From the NCBI RefSeq assembly GCF_000023925.1, contig NC_013169.1:2356001-2420000 (forward strand): a stretch of 64,000 bases of DNA. The letters are read 5' to 3'. Shown one piece after another: positions 8,901 through 17,764 of this stretch. The position numbers and the translations under genes are program-made. This DNA comes from Kytococcus sedentarius DSM 20547. GTDB lineage: Bacteria; Actinomycetota; Actinomycetes; Actinomycetales; Dermatophilaceae. Under the pieces are notes generated by a model, which worked only from the letters and a program-made list of their open reading frames with translations, was not told the DNA's origin and ran no database searches. Each line of letters opens with the position of its first letter. Positions within the stretch are counted from its first letter, which is position 1.

Positions 8901-9817
8901 TCCCCGACTTCCAGACGCTCATGCGGCCGGTGCTGGCCGAGTTGGAGGACGGTCAGGTCCACGCCGTCCGTGACCTCCGGGCACGGTTGGCGATCACCTT
9001 CCAACTGTCCGAAGCGGAACTCGCGGAGAAGCTACCCAGCGGGCGCTCGCCCGTCTTTACTAACCGGGTGGGGTGGGCAACCACCCACCTGAGCCAGGCG
9101 GGCCTCCTGGCACGTGAAGGACGCGGCCTCTATAGGCTGACGCAGGCGGGGCGCCAAGTGCTAGAGCGCCACCCTGACCGCGTTGACGTGCGAGTACTGG
9201 ACGAGTTCCAGGCCTACCGAGCATTCCGCGAGCGGACCCGCGAACAGGAGCCTCAACCCACCCTGGCGACCACTTCCCGACAGACCCCACCTACAAGCGA
9301 GACGCCGGAGGAGTTGCTGGCGAACGCCATCTCCATTAACCGCGCAGCCGTGGAGGGCGACGTCCTGCAGGCCGCCCTCGGTCTCTCACCGACCGGCTTT
9401 GAAGACCTCGTCATCCAGCTTCTCTCGCGCATGGGCTACGGCCGGGCGGGCAGCGTCGAGCGGACGAGCGCGACCGGTGACGCCGGGGTGGATGGGATCA
9501 TCAGTCAAGACCCTCTGGGACTCGATCGCATCTATGTGCAGGCCAAGCGCTACGCCGAGGAGAGGACCGTCGACCGTCCGCGGATCCACGAGTTCGCCGG
9601 CGCCTTGCTTGGCAAGCAGGGGGACCGTGGGGTCTTCATCACGACGTCCACCTTCTCCGGCGGCGCCATCCAGGAGGCCGAGCGGATCAACGCCCGCATC
9701 GAGCTCATCGATGGCAAACGCTTGGCGCAGCTCCTCGTCCAGTACGGGGTGGGTGTTCAGGAACAGCAGACCGCGGTGCTCTACAGGCTGGACGAGGACT
9801 ACTTCGAAGGCTTGTGA
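8897..9817 (+). CDS. Mrr-like type IV restriction endonuclease
   Basis: This 306-aa protein has the two-domain Mrr layout. The N-terminal winged-helix domain covers about residues 1-95 (VGWATTHLSQAGLL, RGLYRLTQAGRQVL). The C-terminal Mrr_cat PD-(D/E)XK domain has GDAGVDGII followed by the QAKRY lysine strand. Family members cut methylated or otherwise modified DNA. It overlaps the hsdR stop by ATGA, so it belongs to the same transcript as the type I system. A modification-dependent nuclease in an operon with a DNA methyltransferase must tolerate the host's own mark; that is inferred. Confidence 0.88.
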   Translation: MIPDFQTLMRPVLAELEDGQVHAVRDLRARLAITFQLSEAELAEKLPSGRSPVFTNRVGWATTHLSQAGLLAREGRGLYRLTQAGRQVLERHPDRVDVRVLDEFQAYRAFRERTREQEPQPTLATTSRQTPPTSETPEELLANAISINRAAVEGDVLQAALGLSPTGFEDLVIQLLSRMGYGRAGSVERTSATGDAGVDGIISQDPLGLDRIYVQAKRYAEERTVDRPRIHEFAGALLGKQGDRGVFITTSTFSGGAIQEAERINARIELIDGKRLAQLLVQYGVGVQEQQTAVLYRLDEDYFEGL

Positions 9818-9849
9818 GGCGGCCTTCAGACCGCCCCGAAATCCTGGCC

Positions 9850-9982
9850 CTAGCTTCGCCCCCCAAGAGCGTCAATTTCATCCAAGTGCTCCAAAACATA
9901 GGCAGACAGCCACGGGTTGACGGTCGCTTCGGCAACAAAATACGCCCAACGCGCGCGAGGGCGCCGCTTGGGCCCAGAATCG
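9850..9982 (-). pseudogene. C-terminal remnant of an unknown gene cut by the ISL3 element
   Basis: About 43 codons on the minus strand end in TAG at 9850 and include WAYFVAEATVNPWLSAYVLE. The frame runs into the left end of the ISL3 element. If the element and one duplication are removed, the same frame continues only eight more codons to the stop of the PucR gene, with no start codon. This is therefore a tail fragment, already truncated before or during the insertion. I do not recognise the family. Confidence 0.45.
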
Positions 9983-11434
9983 GGCTCTTCCCAGATGAGG
10001 GTGTAGGCGACGCAGCAGCCGTGGTGGGAGGGCGCGGCGCGTCGGTGCCCGGATAGTGGTCGAGGCCTTCCGAGGATGGAAGTTCTCACACTGCCCATCC
10101 AAGAAGACCTCGACGTGCCTGACGCTACCTTCGCGACCCCTGATGTGACGACTTTCTGCCGCCTCGACGAGCTCGGTCTCGTGGTCGTGGGCCAGCAGGT
10201 GGAGCCGGACCGCGCGGTGCTCCTGTGCCGCGTCGAAGAGGACGATGCGGCGCGCTGGTGCCGGCGCTGCGGCTGCGAGGGGAGGGCGCGGGACACCGTC
10301 ACCAGGGAGCTGGCCCACGAACCGCTGGGGTGGCGGCCGACCACGCTGTTGCTCACGGTCCGCCGCTACAAGTGCACCGGCTGCGGGCACGTCTGGCGGC
10401 AAGACACCACCCGTGCCGCCGAGCCCCGAGCGAAGCTGTCCCGGACCGCGCTGCGGTGGGCGCTGGTCGGACTCGTCTGCCAACACCTCACCGTTGCTCG
10501 CCTCGCCGAAACTCTCGCCGTCTCCTGGGACACAGCCAACGCCGCTGTGCTGGCCGAAGGCCAGCGGCTCCTGCTGGACGACCCGACCCGATTCAATGAC
10601 GTGAAGGTGATCGGCGTCGACGAACACGTCTGGCGTCACACCCACCGCGGCGACAAGTTCGTCACCGTCGTCATCGACCTCACCCCGGTCCGCGACAAGA
10701 CCGGGCCATCGCGGCTGCTGGCCATGGTGGAGGGCCGCTCCAAGGAAGTGTTCAAGACATGGCTCGCTGCCCGGCCCAAGGCCTGGCGCGACGGCCTCGA
10801 AGTCGTCGCCATGGACGGGTTCACCGGCTTCAAGACCGCCACCACCGAAGAGCTCCCGCAGGCCGTCGCCGTCATGGATCCCTTCCACGTCGTCCGCCTC
10901 GCCGGCGACGCCCTCGACCGCTGCCGGCGCCGGGTCCAGCAAGAACTGCACGGCCACCGCGGCCGCAACACCGACCCGCTCTACAGATCCCGACGCACCC
11001 TGCACACCGGCGCCGACCTGCTCACCGACCGCCAGACCCAACGCCTCACCGCCCTCTTCGGGGACGACGACCACGTCCAGGTCGAAGCCACCTGGGGCAT
11101 CTACCAGCGCATGATCGCCGCCTACCGACACCCCGACCGCACCGCAGGCCGACAGGCCATGAGCAACCTCATCACCAGCCTGACCTCCGGCGTCCCCGCC
11201 GCGCTCACCGAGCTCGTCACCCTCGGCCGCACTCTGTCCAAGCGGGCAGAGGACGTCCTGGCCTACTTCGACCGACCCGGCACCAGCAACGGCCCCACCG
11301 AAGCCACGAACGGCCGACTCGAACACCTCCGCGGCTCCGCCCTGGGCTTCCGCAACCTCACCAACTACATCGCCAGAAGCCTGCTCGAGACAGGCGGATT
11401 CAGACCCCAACTACACCCTCGATTGGGATGAGCC
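9983..11434 (+). mobile_element. Intact ISL3-family insertion sequence with 8-bp target duplication
   Basis: The 1452-bp element starts GGCTCTTCCCA and ends in a matching inverted repeat; the ends share GGCTC, TCCCA and GAGGGTGTAG with a few mismatches. CAGAATCG at 9975-9982 is repeated at 11435-11442, the 8-bp duplication expected of ISL3 elements. One full transposase gene fills it. The intact duplication points to a simple insertion with no later rearrangement. Confidence 0.92.
10076..11431 (+). CDS. ISL3-family transposase
   Basis: This 451-aa transposase has an N-terminal zinc-binding region (CRRCGCEG and CTGCGHVW, about residues 60-105). A helix-turn-helix segment and the DDE core follow, with VIGVDEHVW near 180, MDPFHVVRLAGDALDRC near 275 and EATNGRLEHLRGSALGFRN near the C-terminus. 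These are standard ISL3 landmarks. The start is ATG 10076, 93 nt inside the left end, and the stop lies 3 nt before the right end. It appears intact. Confidence 0.93.
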   Translation: MEVLTLPIQEDLDVPDATFATPDVTTFCRLDELGLVVVGQQVEPDRAVLLCRVEEDDAARWCRRCGCEGRARDTVTRELAHEPLGWRPTTLLLTVRRYKCTGCGHVWRQDTTRAAEPRAKLSRTALRWALVGLVCQHLTVARLAETLAVSWDTANAAVLAEGQRLLLDDPTRFNDVKVIGVDEHVWRHTHRGDKFVTVVIDLTPVRDKTGPSRLLAMVEGRSKEVFKTWLAARPKAWRDGLEVVAMDGFTGFKTATTEELPQAVAVMDPFHVVRLAGDALDRCRRRVQQELHGHRGRNTDPLYRSRRTLHTGADLLTDRQTQRLTALFGDDDHVQVEATWGIYQRMIAAYRHPDRTAGRQAMSNLITSLTSGVPAALTELVTLGRTLSKRAEDVLAYFDRPGTSNGPTEATNGRLEHLRGSALGFRNLTNYIARSLLETGGFRPQLHPRLG

Positions 11435-11466
11435 CAGAATCGCCCCCCTCACCCCTCCCCGTCCCC

Positions 11467-12954
11467 TCACCCCTCCCCGGACGTGCTCACCCTCGTGGCC
11501 AGGTGCAGCGCCAGACGGGTGTCCGCGTCGGTCAGGCTCGCCCCCAACCGCTCCTCGATGCGCCGCAGCCGGGGCAGGATCGTGTTGCGGTGCACCCCGA
11601 GCGCCGCGGCGGTGCCGGCCACCGACGACTCCTGGTCCAGGTAGGCCGCCAGGGTCAGCAGCTCGTCCGCCGTGAGCTCCGCCAGCGCCTGCCGGGCCGT
11701 GTCCACGAACGTGTCGGGCTGCGTCCACGCCCGCAGCAGCTGCGCCGGGCTCGTGCCGTCCAGGGCCATGAACCACTCGGCCGAGGCGCGGTCGGCGGCC
11801 AGCCGGGCGGCATCGCAGGCCTGGTGGATGCTCGCCACCAGCCCGGCCGGCCCCTCACCCACCGAGCCCACCCCGGTCGAGCACCTCATCTGGCTGCGGA
11901 TGCGTCGGTGCGCGTCCCGCAGCAGCGGCACCGGGTCCTCCCCGGGGGGCGCCTGCACCCAGCAGGTCACACCGTCACCGTGCAGCGCCCCGTTCACCGC
12001 CTGCGCCGCACCGACCTCCCCGAGCACCAGCCGCAGCATCCCCACCGGGTCGGTGCGCTCCCGGGCCACCACGTGCACAGCCCGCAGCGGCCCGGCCAAC
12101 CGCCACTTCTGCGCCACCAGTCGCTCCTCCAGCGCGGGGTCCACCTCACCATCCGCATCGATGACGGCCGTCAGCAGCGTGCTCGCGCGAGCGGCGTCGC
12201 CGACGTTCTCGGCGTCGTCCAGCAGGATGCGCGCAGCCACGGCGGGCAGGGCGACCTCGGCGGCTGTGGCGACCGCGTGCAGCTGCCCCTCGCTCCAGCC
12301 GCGGCCGTGCACGATGAGCCGCCACCCGTGCCGCGCCCCCTGCAGTGGCAGGGACACCGCCCCCACGTCTCCCTCGCACCGCGCGCTGAGCCAGCGCTCC
12401 GGCCGGCGCGCCACCACGGCCGGCGGCACCGGATCCCCCACCTGCGCGACCACCTCGTCGGCCCGCACGACCGCCAGCGAGTGCCCCAGCCCCGCCGAGA
12501 GGTGCCGCAGCAGGTCGCTGAGGTGCGCCGCCCGGTACTGCGTCGCCTGCACGGACTTGCGCACGTGCTGCAGCGTCAGCGAGTCCCCCGCCTGGCACAG
12601 CTGCCAGCAGGCCCGCAGGAACTCCACCGGCTCCTCCACGCGCAGCAGCGTGACCCCGAGACGCCGCGCGAGGTCGCCGGTGTGGGTGTCAGTGCGCCCG
12701 GCCGGCAGCGCCAGCCCCCGGTAGCCGGCATCGGCCACCCGCCGCACCAGCGCGTCGCGCTCCCAGTCGCTGCCCGGCCCGCCGGCAAGCACGACGACCA
12801 GCACGCGCGCCGGGTTCTCGAGCACGGTCTCCCACAGGTCCGCGACGTCGGTGACCGCGTGGACCGCCGCCCACTGCGCCCCCGCATCAGCGGCCACGGT
12901 GAACGCGCCGGCCGAGGGGTGGGCCGTCAGCGCGGCGAGGTTGATGTCGCTCAC
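11467..12954 (-). CDS. PucR/CdaR-family transcriptional regulator
   Basis: This 495-aa regulator starts at GTG 12954, which overlaps the stop of the upstream DUF917 gene (GTGA). The N-terminal PucR-type sensory domain covers about residues 1-120, with a GGDEF-like CdaR middle region. The C-terminal HTH_30 (residues about 435-485) has YLDQESSVAGTAAALGVHRNT. Such proteins usually control purine or related nitrogen-compound catabolism. As the last gene of the permease-hydantoinase-DUF917 operon, it most likely senses the pathway substrate and controls its own operon. The ligand is unknown. Confidence 0.85.
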   Translation of the reverse strand: MSDINLAALTAHPSAGAFTVAADAGAQWAAVHAVTDVADLWETVLENPARVLVVVLAGGPGSDWERDALVRRVADAGYRGLALPAGRTDTHTGDLARRLGVTLLRVEEPVEFLRACWQLCQAGDSLTLQHVRKSVQATQYRAAHLSDLLRHLSAGLGHSLAVVRADEVVAQVGDPVPPAVVARRPERWLSARCEGDVGAVSLPLQGARHGWRLIVHGRGWSEGQLHAVATAAEVALPAVAARILLDDAENVGDAARASTLLTAVIDADGEVDPALEERLVAQKWRLAGPLRAVHVVARERTDPVGMLRLVLGEVGAAQAVNGALHGDGVTCWVQAPPGEDPVPLLRDAHRRIRSQMRCSTGVGSVGEGPAGLVASIHQACDAARLAADRASAEWFMALDGTSPAQLLRAWTQPDTFVDTARQALAELTADELLTLAAYLDQESSVAGTAAALGVHRNTILPRLRRIEERLGASLTDADTRLALHLATRVSTSGEG

Positions 12955-13985
12955 GCCGCACCACCCGCCAGGCCGAGGCGGTAGCGCGCCGACCCAACTG
13001 CGTGGGCCCGGTCCGCCCGACGCCAGAACTCCGGCGCGGGGAGCCGCATCACGACCACCGTCTGCCCGCGGCTCACCGCATCCGGGGCGAGCACCTCCCA
13101 CGACGGGTGGGCCGCCAGCGCGATGACGTCAGGCGCCTGCGCGACCACCCGGCCGTCCACCTGGGCCACGAGGTACTCCGAGGCGGCGATCACCCGCAGC
13201 ACCTCCCCCGCATCGGTGTCGATGGTGACCGTCGCCCGCCGCGAGCCGGCCTCGTGCGCGACGGCGTGCACCCGCCCGGTGCCGATGAGCTCGCCCCCGA
13301 GCCCCTCGGCGAGCGCCCGCGGGTCGTCGCCCGCCTCGAAGACCCGGCGCCCGGCACGACCCAGCTCGAGCGCGCGGCTCACCGACCCGGGCACCGCGTG
13401 CTCGCGCAGGTCGCCCACGGTGAGCCCCCCGATCGCCATCGCCGCCCAGCCCCCCGCGCACTCGAACGCGTGGCGCAGGAGGAACTCGGCGTCCTCCGGT
13501 CGGGCGTCGGTGACGGTCATGACGCCCTCGCCCCCGGTCGCGCAGGCGAGCACGACCCCGGGCACCCCGTCGACGAGCGGGCCGAACTGGTCCACGTCGG
13601 GCAGCGCCCGGCCCATGAGGTCGGCGTCCAGGAGAGCCAGACCCTCGCCGGCGAGCAGCGCGGAGCCGCCGTTCAGCCCGCCGATCTCCGCCGTGCAGAC
13701 GGCCTCAGCGGGCTTCCGGGTCCAGTGCTCGATGGCAGCGATCACCCCGTCGAACGGTCGAAGCGGAGGTAGGCGCTCGGTCATGACCATCGTCGAACCG
13801 CCCATCCCAACCGCCACGCAGACCGTCTCCGCGGGCAGCTCGTCCAGCCCGCGCACGGTCACCGGCCAGCTGCGCCCCAGCAGCGCGGGGCGCAGGAACC
13901 ACGGCGACCCCCCACCGCCGCCGCCGAGAACGTGGCACCCGGTGAGGTAGTCGTCGAGGTCGTCCTGACCGAGCCAGCGCTGCAC
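12951..13985 (-). CDS. DUF917 family protein (third tandem copy)
   Basis: This 344-aa protein starts at GTG 13985, 9 nt after the preceding DUF917 gene. It has the DUF917 hallmarks: LTGCHVLGGGGGGSPWF near the start, VGMGGSTMV, and AEIGGLNGGSALLAG. It is more diverged from the other two copies, which share ARGATLLGTGGGGDP-type starts. DUF917 proteins have no settled biochemical activity but recur beside hydantoinase A-like proteins. A multi-subunit complex from three paralogues plus HyuA is plausible but inferred. Confidence 0.85.
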   Translation of the reverse strand: MQRWLGQDDLDDYLTGCHVLGGGGGGSPWFLRPALLGRSWPVTVRGLDELPAETVCVAVGMGGSTMVMTERLPPLRPFDGVIAAIEHWTRKPAEAVCTAEIGGLNGGSALLAGEGLALLDADLMGRALPDVDQFGPLVDGVPGVVLACATGGEGVMTVTDARPEDAEFLLRHAFECAGGWAAMAIGGLTVGDLREHAVPGSVSRALELGRAGRRVFEAGDDPRALAEGLGGELIGTGRVHAVAHEAGSRRATVTIDTDAGEVLRVIAASEYLVAQVDGRVVAQAPDVIALAAHPSWEVLAPDAVSRGQTVVVMRLPAPEFWRRADRAHAVGSARYRLGLAGGAA

Positions 13986-13994
13986 CGGCCCAGC

Positions 13995-15101
13995 CTAGGC
14001 GGAGCGCTGCGGCAGCCGGTCCTCCACGGGCACGAACGGGTGGTCCAGCCCGAACGCCGCGGGGCCGAAGGCGTCCAGCGCCTCCGGGGTGCGCATGAGG
14101 TCCGGGGTCGAAATGCCCAGGACCCGCACCCGCTGGCCGTAGCGCAGCCCCTCGGTGGTGATCGGCTCGGCCGTGTCCGCCTCGAGGATGCAGATGAGGT
14201 CCGGCACGATCGCCACGACCTCGCCATCCAGCTCGGCGGTGAGGTTCTCGTTCTGGAAGCGCACGGTGAGGTCCCGTGAACCGTCCACCGAGCTGATCCG
14301 CGCCACGCCGCGGGCGAAGCCCTCGGTGGTGCGGCGCTCCACGTCGGTCACCTTGCCGGAGAAGATCTCCCGCACGTGGCTGTAGAGCGTCGTGGCCAGG
14401 GTGCGCTCCACCGCCTCGAAGGGGTCTGTCTTGCCCTCGCGCGCGAGACGGATCGCCCGGCCCAGCGCGAGCGCCATCGAGAGCGTGCGCGGCACGGCGG
14501 TCCGGCGGACTTCCGCCCCGGTCATCGCGTACTCGGCGATGTGGCCGACCCCGCCGAGGCGGATGGTCACCGCTCGCGCGAAGGACTCCATCTGGCGGTC
14601 GTCGTCGCCGGTGTCGATGAGCACCGTCTCGCCGCGCTCCCCGGCCAGGGCCAGCGGCGAGCCGTGCACGCCGTAGACGGCGAAGGTCTCCATCGAGAGC
14701 TCCGGGAACGCCCGGCCCATGCCGTCGGCGTCGACGACCGGCAGCCCGGTCTCCGCGGCGACGATGAGCGGGATCATCGAATTGATGCCGCCGCACTCGA
14801 TCGGCATTGTCGCCTCGGCCTTGCGGCCCAGGTGTTGCTCGAGAGCCCGCAGCGCAGCCAGCGGCTCGGTGCCGGCGGGGATCTTCTCGAGCATCACCGT
14901 CGGCGCCCCCATCTGTGCGGTGGGGATGACGAACAGGTCGTCGGCGAGGTCGTCGGGGTCGAGCACCTCGATGCCCTCGGGCCCGATGACGCGCTCCACG
15001 AGCAGGCGGCCGATGTACGGGTCACCGCCGCCGCCCGTGCCGAGCAGCGTGGCGCCGCGGGCGAGGTCGGGCAGGTCGGCTGCAGTCAGGGTCCAGCTCA
15101 T
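13995..15101 (-). CDS. DUF917 family protein (second tandem copy)
   Basis: This 368-aa DUF917 protein begins MSWTLTAADLPDLARG and carries LLGTGGGGDPYIG, AQMGAPTVMLEKIP and ECGGINSMIPLIVAAE. Near its C-terminus is a PITTEGLRYGQRVRVLGI segment shared almost exactly with the next copy. Its ATG overlaps the stop of the upstream copy (ATGA), so translation is coupled. The close pair looks like a gene duplication. Function is unknown beyond its co-occurrence with hydantoinase-type enzymes. Confidence 0.87.
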   Translation of the reverse strand: MSWTLTAADLPDLARGATLLGTGGGGDPYIGRLLVERVIGPEGIEVLDPDDLADDLFVIPTAQMGAPTVMLEKIPAGTEPLAALRALEQHLGRKAEATMPIECGGINSMIPLIVAAETGLPVVDADGMGRAFPELSMETFAVYGVHGSPLALAGERGETVLIDTGDDDRQMESFARAVTIRLGGVGHIAEYAMTGAEVRRTAVPRTLSMALALGRAIRLAREGKTDPFEAVERTLATTLYSHVREIFSGKVTDVERRTTEGFARGVARISSVDGSRDLTVRFQNENLTAELDGEVVAIVPDLICILEADTAEPITTEGLRYGQRVRVLGISTPDLMRTPEALDAFGPAAFGLDHPFVPVEDRLPQRSA

Positions 15102-16186
15102 GCGGAGTGCTCCGTCCCGGCCAGCCCGGTGCTGCCGTCGTAGCGGTGCGCCGGGGTGTCATAGCCGAAGTAGTCGGGGCCGGCGAGCGCGAGGCCCTCC
15201 GGCGAGTGCCAGCGCTCGTCCGAGGGCGCGGCGACGACCCGCACCCGCTGGCCGTAGCGCAGGCCCTCGGTGGTGATCGGCTCGCCGGACTCGGCCTCGA
15301 GCACCATGATGAGGTCCGGGGTGGTCACGAGGGTCTGGCCCTCATGGGAGGCGACGAGGTGCTCGTTCTGGAACGAGAGTGTCAACTCCCCGCCCTCTGA
15401 GGTGATGCGAGCCTGGCCACGGGCGAAGCCGGTCGTGGTGGCTCGCTGCACGTCGGCGACCTTGCCGCCGCCGATCTCGCGCCCACCGAGCATGCGGGTG
15501 ACGACCTCGACGGGGTCGACCTTCTCGTCCCGGGCGTCACGAAGACCACGGCCGAGCTCCAGGCAACGGCTCAAGGAGGCATCAACCAAGGACTCCCGTG
15601 CCTGCTCCCCGGTCATGGCGAACGTGGCGATCATGATCGAGCAGCCCATCTCGACGCAGGCCACGCGGGCGATGCGCTCGGTCCAGCGGTTGTCCACGGT
15701 ATCGAGCACCCCACTATTGCCCTTCTCGTCCGCGAACCCGATGGGTGAGGCCGAGATGCCGTAGAGGGTGGGCAGCACCATCTGGAGTTCGGGGAAAGCA
15801 CGACCCATTCCGTCCGCGTCCAGCAGCGGGAGGCCGAGAGCAGCTGCGGCCGCTACCGGGACGGTCGAGTTCACCCCGCCGACCTCCGCGCACAGAAGGT
15901 GGGTCACCTGGCGGCCGAGGTGCTTCTCCACGGCCCGGACCGGGGCGACGATCTCGGTCAGACCGGGGAGCTTCTCCACCATGACGGTCGGGGCGCCCAT
16001 CATCGCGACCGAAAGGACCAAGGCGTCGTTGGGGATCGAACCGAGCGGTTCGACCGCGATCGGGCCGTGCTCAACGAGCGCTTGGCGGGCCAACAGCGCG
16101 CCGATGTGCGGGTCTCCCCCGCCACCGGTGCCGAGCAGGGCGGCCCCGCGGGCCAGGTCGGGGACGTGGTCGGTCGTGATCTGCAT
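15098..16186 (-). CDS. DUF917 family protein (first tandem copy)
   Basis: This 362-aa DUF917 protein starts MQITTDHVPDLARGAALLG at 16186. The ATG shares one base with the HyuA-like stop (TGATG). Motifs match the following copy: GTGGGGDPHIGALL, MMGAPTVMVEKLP, EVGGVNSTVP and EPITTEGLRYGQRVRV. Glycine-rich clusters suggest nucleotide or metal binding, but no catalytic role is established. Its position makes it a likely direct partner of the hydantoinase subunit. Confidence 0.88.
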   Translation of the reverse strand: MQITTDHVPDLARGAALLGTGGGGDPHIGALLARQALVEHGPIAVEPLGSIPNDALVLSVAMMGAPTVMVEKLPGLTEIVAPVRAVEKHLGRQVTHLLCAEVGGVNSTVPVAAAAALGLPLLDADGMGRAFPELQMVLPTLYGISASPIGFADEKGNSGVLDTVDNRWTERIARVACVEMGCSIMIATFAMTGEQARESLVDASLSRCLELGRGLRDARDEKVDPVEVVTRMLGGREIGGGKVADVQRATTTGFARGQARITSEGGELTLSFQNEHLVASHEGQTLVTTPDLIMVLEAESGEPITTEGLRYGQRVRVVAAPSDERWHSPEGLALAGPDYFGYDTPAHRYDGSTGLAGTEHSA

Positions 16187-17733
16187 CAGTTCCCCATCTG
16201 CAGGTCGCCGACAGCCTTGGCGCGCACGCGCGTGGCGTTGCCGGGCAGGTACGGGATCGGCACCTCGTCGAAGTCGACGATCTCCACCGAGCGCGGGCTG
16301 GCGCCGGCGGCGACGGCCTTGTCGACCGCCTCCTGCCGCACCGCATCGAGCGTGGCGTCGCGCTCGCCTGGGGCGACGGCGACAACCTTGTCGACCTCGC
16401 CGCCGACCTGCGCGATCGAGGCGCCGATGGCGTTGGCCACCGCGTACTGCTCGGGGCGCACCACCGTGCCGAAGAGGGGCAGCTCGTCGGGGAGCAGCAC
16501 CGAGCCACCGCCCACGGCGACGACGCTGATCGGGTCGGAGGTCGTACGCATGCGGTCGACCGCCTCGCTGACCCGCTCGGCGATCCGCTCGGTGACCCTG
16601 CGCGCGAAGTCGAGGTCCACGTCCGCCACCAGCGAGGCATCGCCGATGTCGGCGCGGCCGAGGGCGACGGCGATGTCGGTCGCGGTGAGGGTGGAGCCAC
16701 CGAAGACGCGCGCCTCCTGGGTGAGGCGGTAGCCGACCGACTCCGGGCCGACCTCGCCGGTCTCGAGGTCGACGATGCTGCCGCCGCCGATGCCGATCGA
16801 GAGCACGTCCGGCATCCGGAAGTTCGTGCGAATGCCGGCGACCTGCACCTCGGTGGTGGTCTCGCGCGGGAAGCCGTTGACGAGCAGACCCACGTCGGCG
16901 GTCGTGCCGCCCACGTCGACGACGGCGCAGTTGGCCAGTCCGCTGGTGGCCGCGGCGCCCCGCATCGAGTTGGTCGGGCCGGAGGCGAACGTGGCCACCG
17001 GGTAGCGGCGCACGAACTCCTCATTCATGAGCGTGCCGTCGTTCTGGCTGAGGAAGATCGGGGCCTCAATGCCCTCGGCGCGCACGGCGCTGCTGAGCCC
17101 GTCGACGATGGAGACGGCGAGTTCGCGCAGGGCGGCGTTGATGATCGTCGCGTTCTCCCGCTCAAGCAGGCCGATCCGGCCGATCTCGTGGCTCAGGGAG
17201 ATGCTCACGTCATCGCCCAGCTCGCTACGGAGCAGCTCTGCGGCGCGCACCTCGAGGTCGTGGTTGACCGGGCTGAAGACGCTGGAGACGGCGACCGAGC
17301 GGATGCCGTGCGCGGCCATGTCGCCCGCGTGGCGGCGGATCTCGTCCTCACCCAGCGGCGAGATCGGGCGGCCGTCGAACTCGTACCCGCCGTGGGCGAG
17401 GTAGGCGCGGCCCTCGATGGCGCCGACCAGGCGCTGCGGCCAGTCCACCATCGGCGGCAGGGCGGCCGTGGCGGGCAGTCCGAGGCGCAGGGCGGCCGTG
17501 GGCGCCAGGCGGCGGGCCTCCACGAGGGCGTTGATGAAGTGGGTGGTGCCGATCATCACCGCGTCGACCTGGGGACCCTCGAAGGGGTGCTGGTCGCGCA
17601 GCAGACCGATGGCGGTGGCGATGCCGCTGGTGACGTCCGGGCTGGTGGACTCCTTGACCCCGGCGAGCACGCGGGTGCCGTCCATGAGCACGGCGTCCGT
17701 GTTGGTACCGCCGACGTCGATGCCGATGTGCAT
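16186..17733 (-). CDS. Hydantoinase/oxoprolinase HyuA-like protein
   Basis: This 515-aa protein starts at ATG 17733, chosen because MHIGIDVGGTNTDAV is the standard N-terminus and AAAGG lies upstream. The N-terminal hydantoinase domain and the ASKHA-type ATP-binding motifs DVGGTNTD and VVDVGGTTADVG are visible, with GIGGGSIVDL later. Relatives cleave cyclic amides such as hydantoins or 5-oxoproline with ATP. No HyuB gene is present; three DUF917 genes occupy that place instead. The substrate is likely a small N-heterocycle imported by the adjacent permease (inference). Confidence 0.88.
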   Translation of the reverse strand: MHIGIDVGGTNTDAVLMDGTRVLAGVKESTSPDVTSGIATAIGLLRDQHPFEGPQVDAVMIGTTHFINALVEARRLAPTAALRLGLPATAALPPMVDWPQRLVGAIEGRAYLAHGGYEFDGRPISPLGEDEIRRHAGDMAAHGIRSVAVSSVFSPVNHDLEVRAAELLRSELGDDVSISLSHEIGRIGLLERENATIINAALRELAVSIVDGLSSAVRAEGIEAPIFLSQNDGTLMNEEFVRRYPVATFASGPTNSMRGAAATSGLANCAVVDVGGTTADVGLLVNGFPRETTTEVQVAGIRTNFRMPDVLSIGIGGGSIVDLETGEVGPESVGYRLTQEARVFGGSTLTATDIAVALGRADIGDASLVADVDLDFARRVTERIAERVSEAVDRMRTTSDPISVVAVGGGSVLLPDELPLFGTVVRPEQYAVANAIGASIAQVGGEVDKVVAVAPGERDATLDAVRQEAVDKAVAAGASPRSVEIVDFDEVPIPYLPGNATRVRAKAVGDLQMGN

Positions 17734-17764
17734 CAGCTCATACCTTTCTGTGGGTGGTTCGGAT

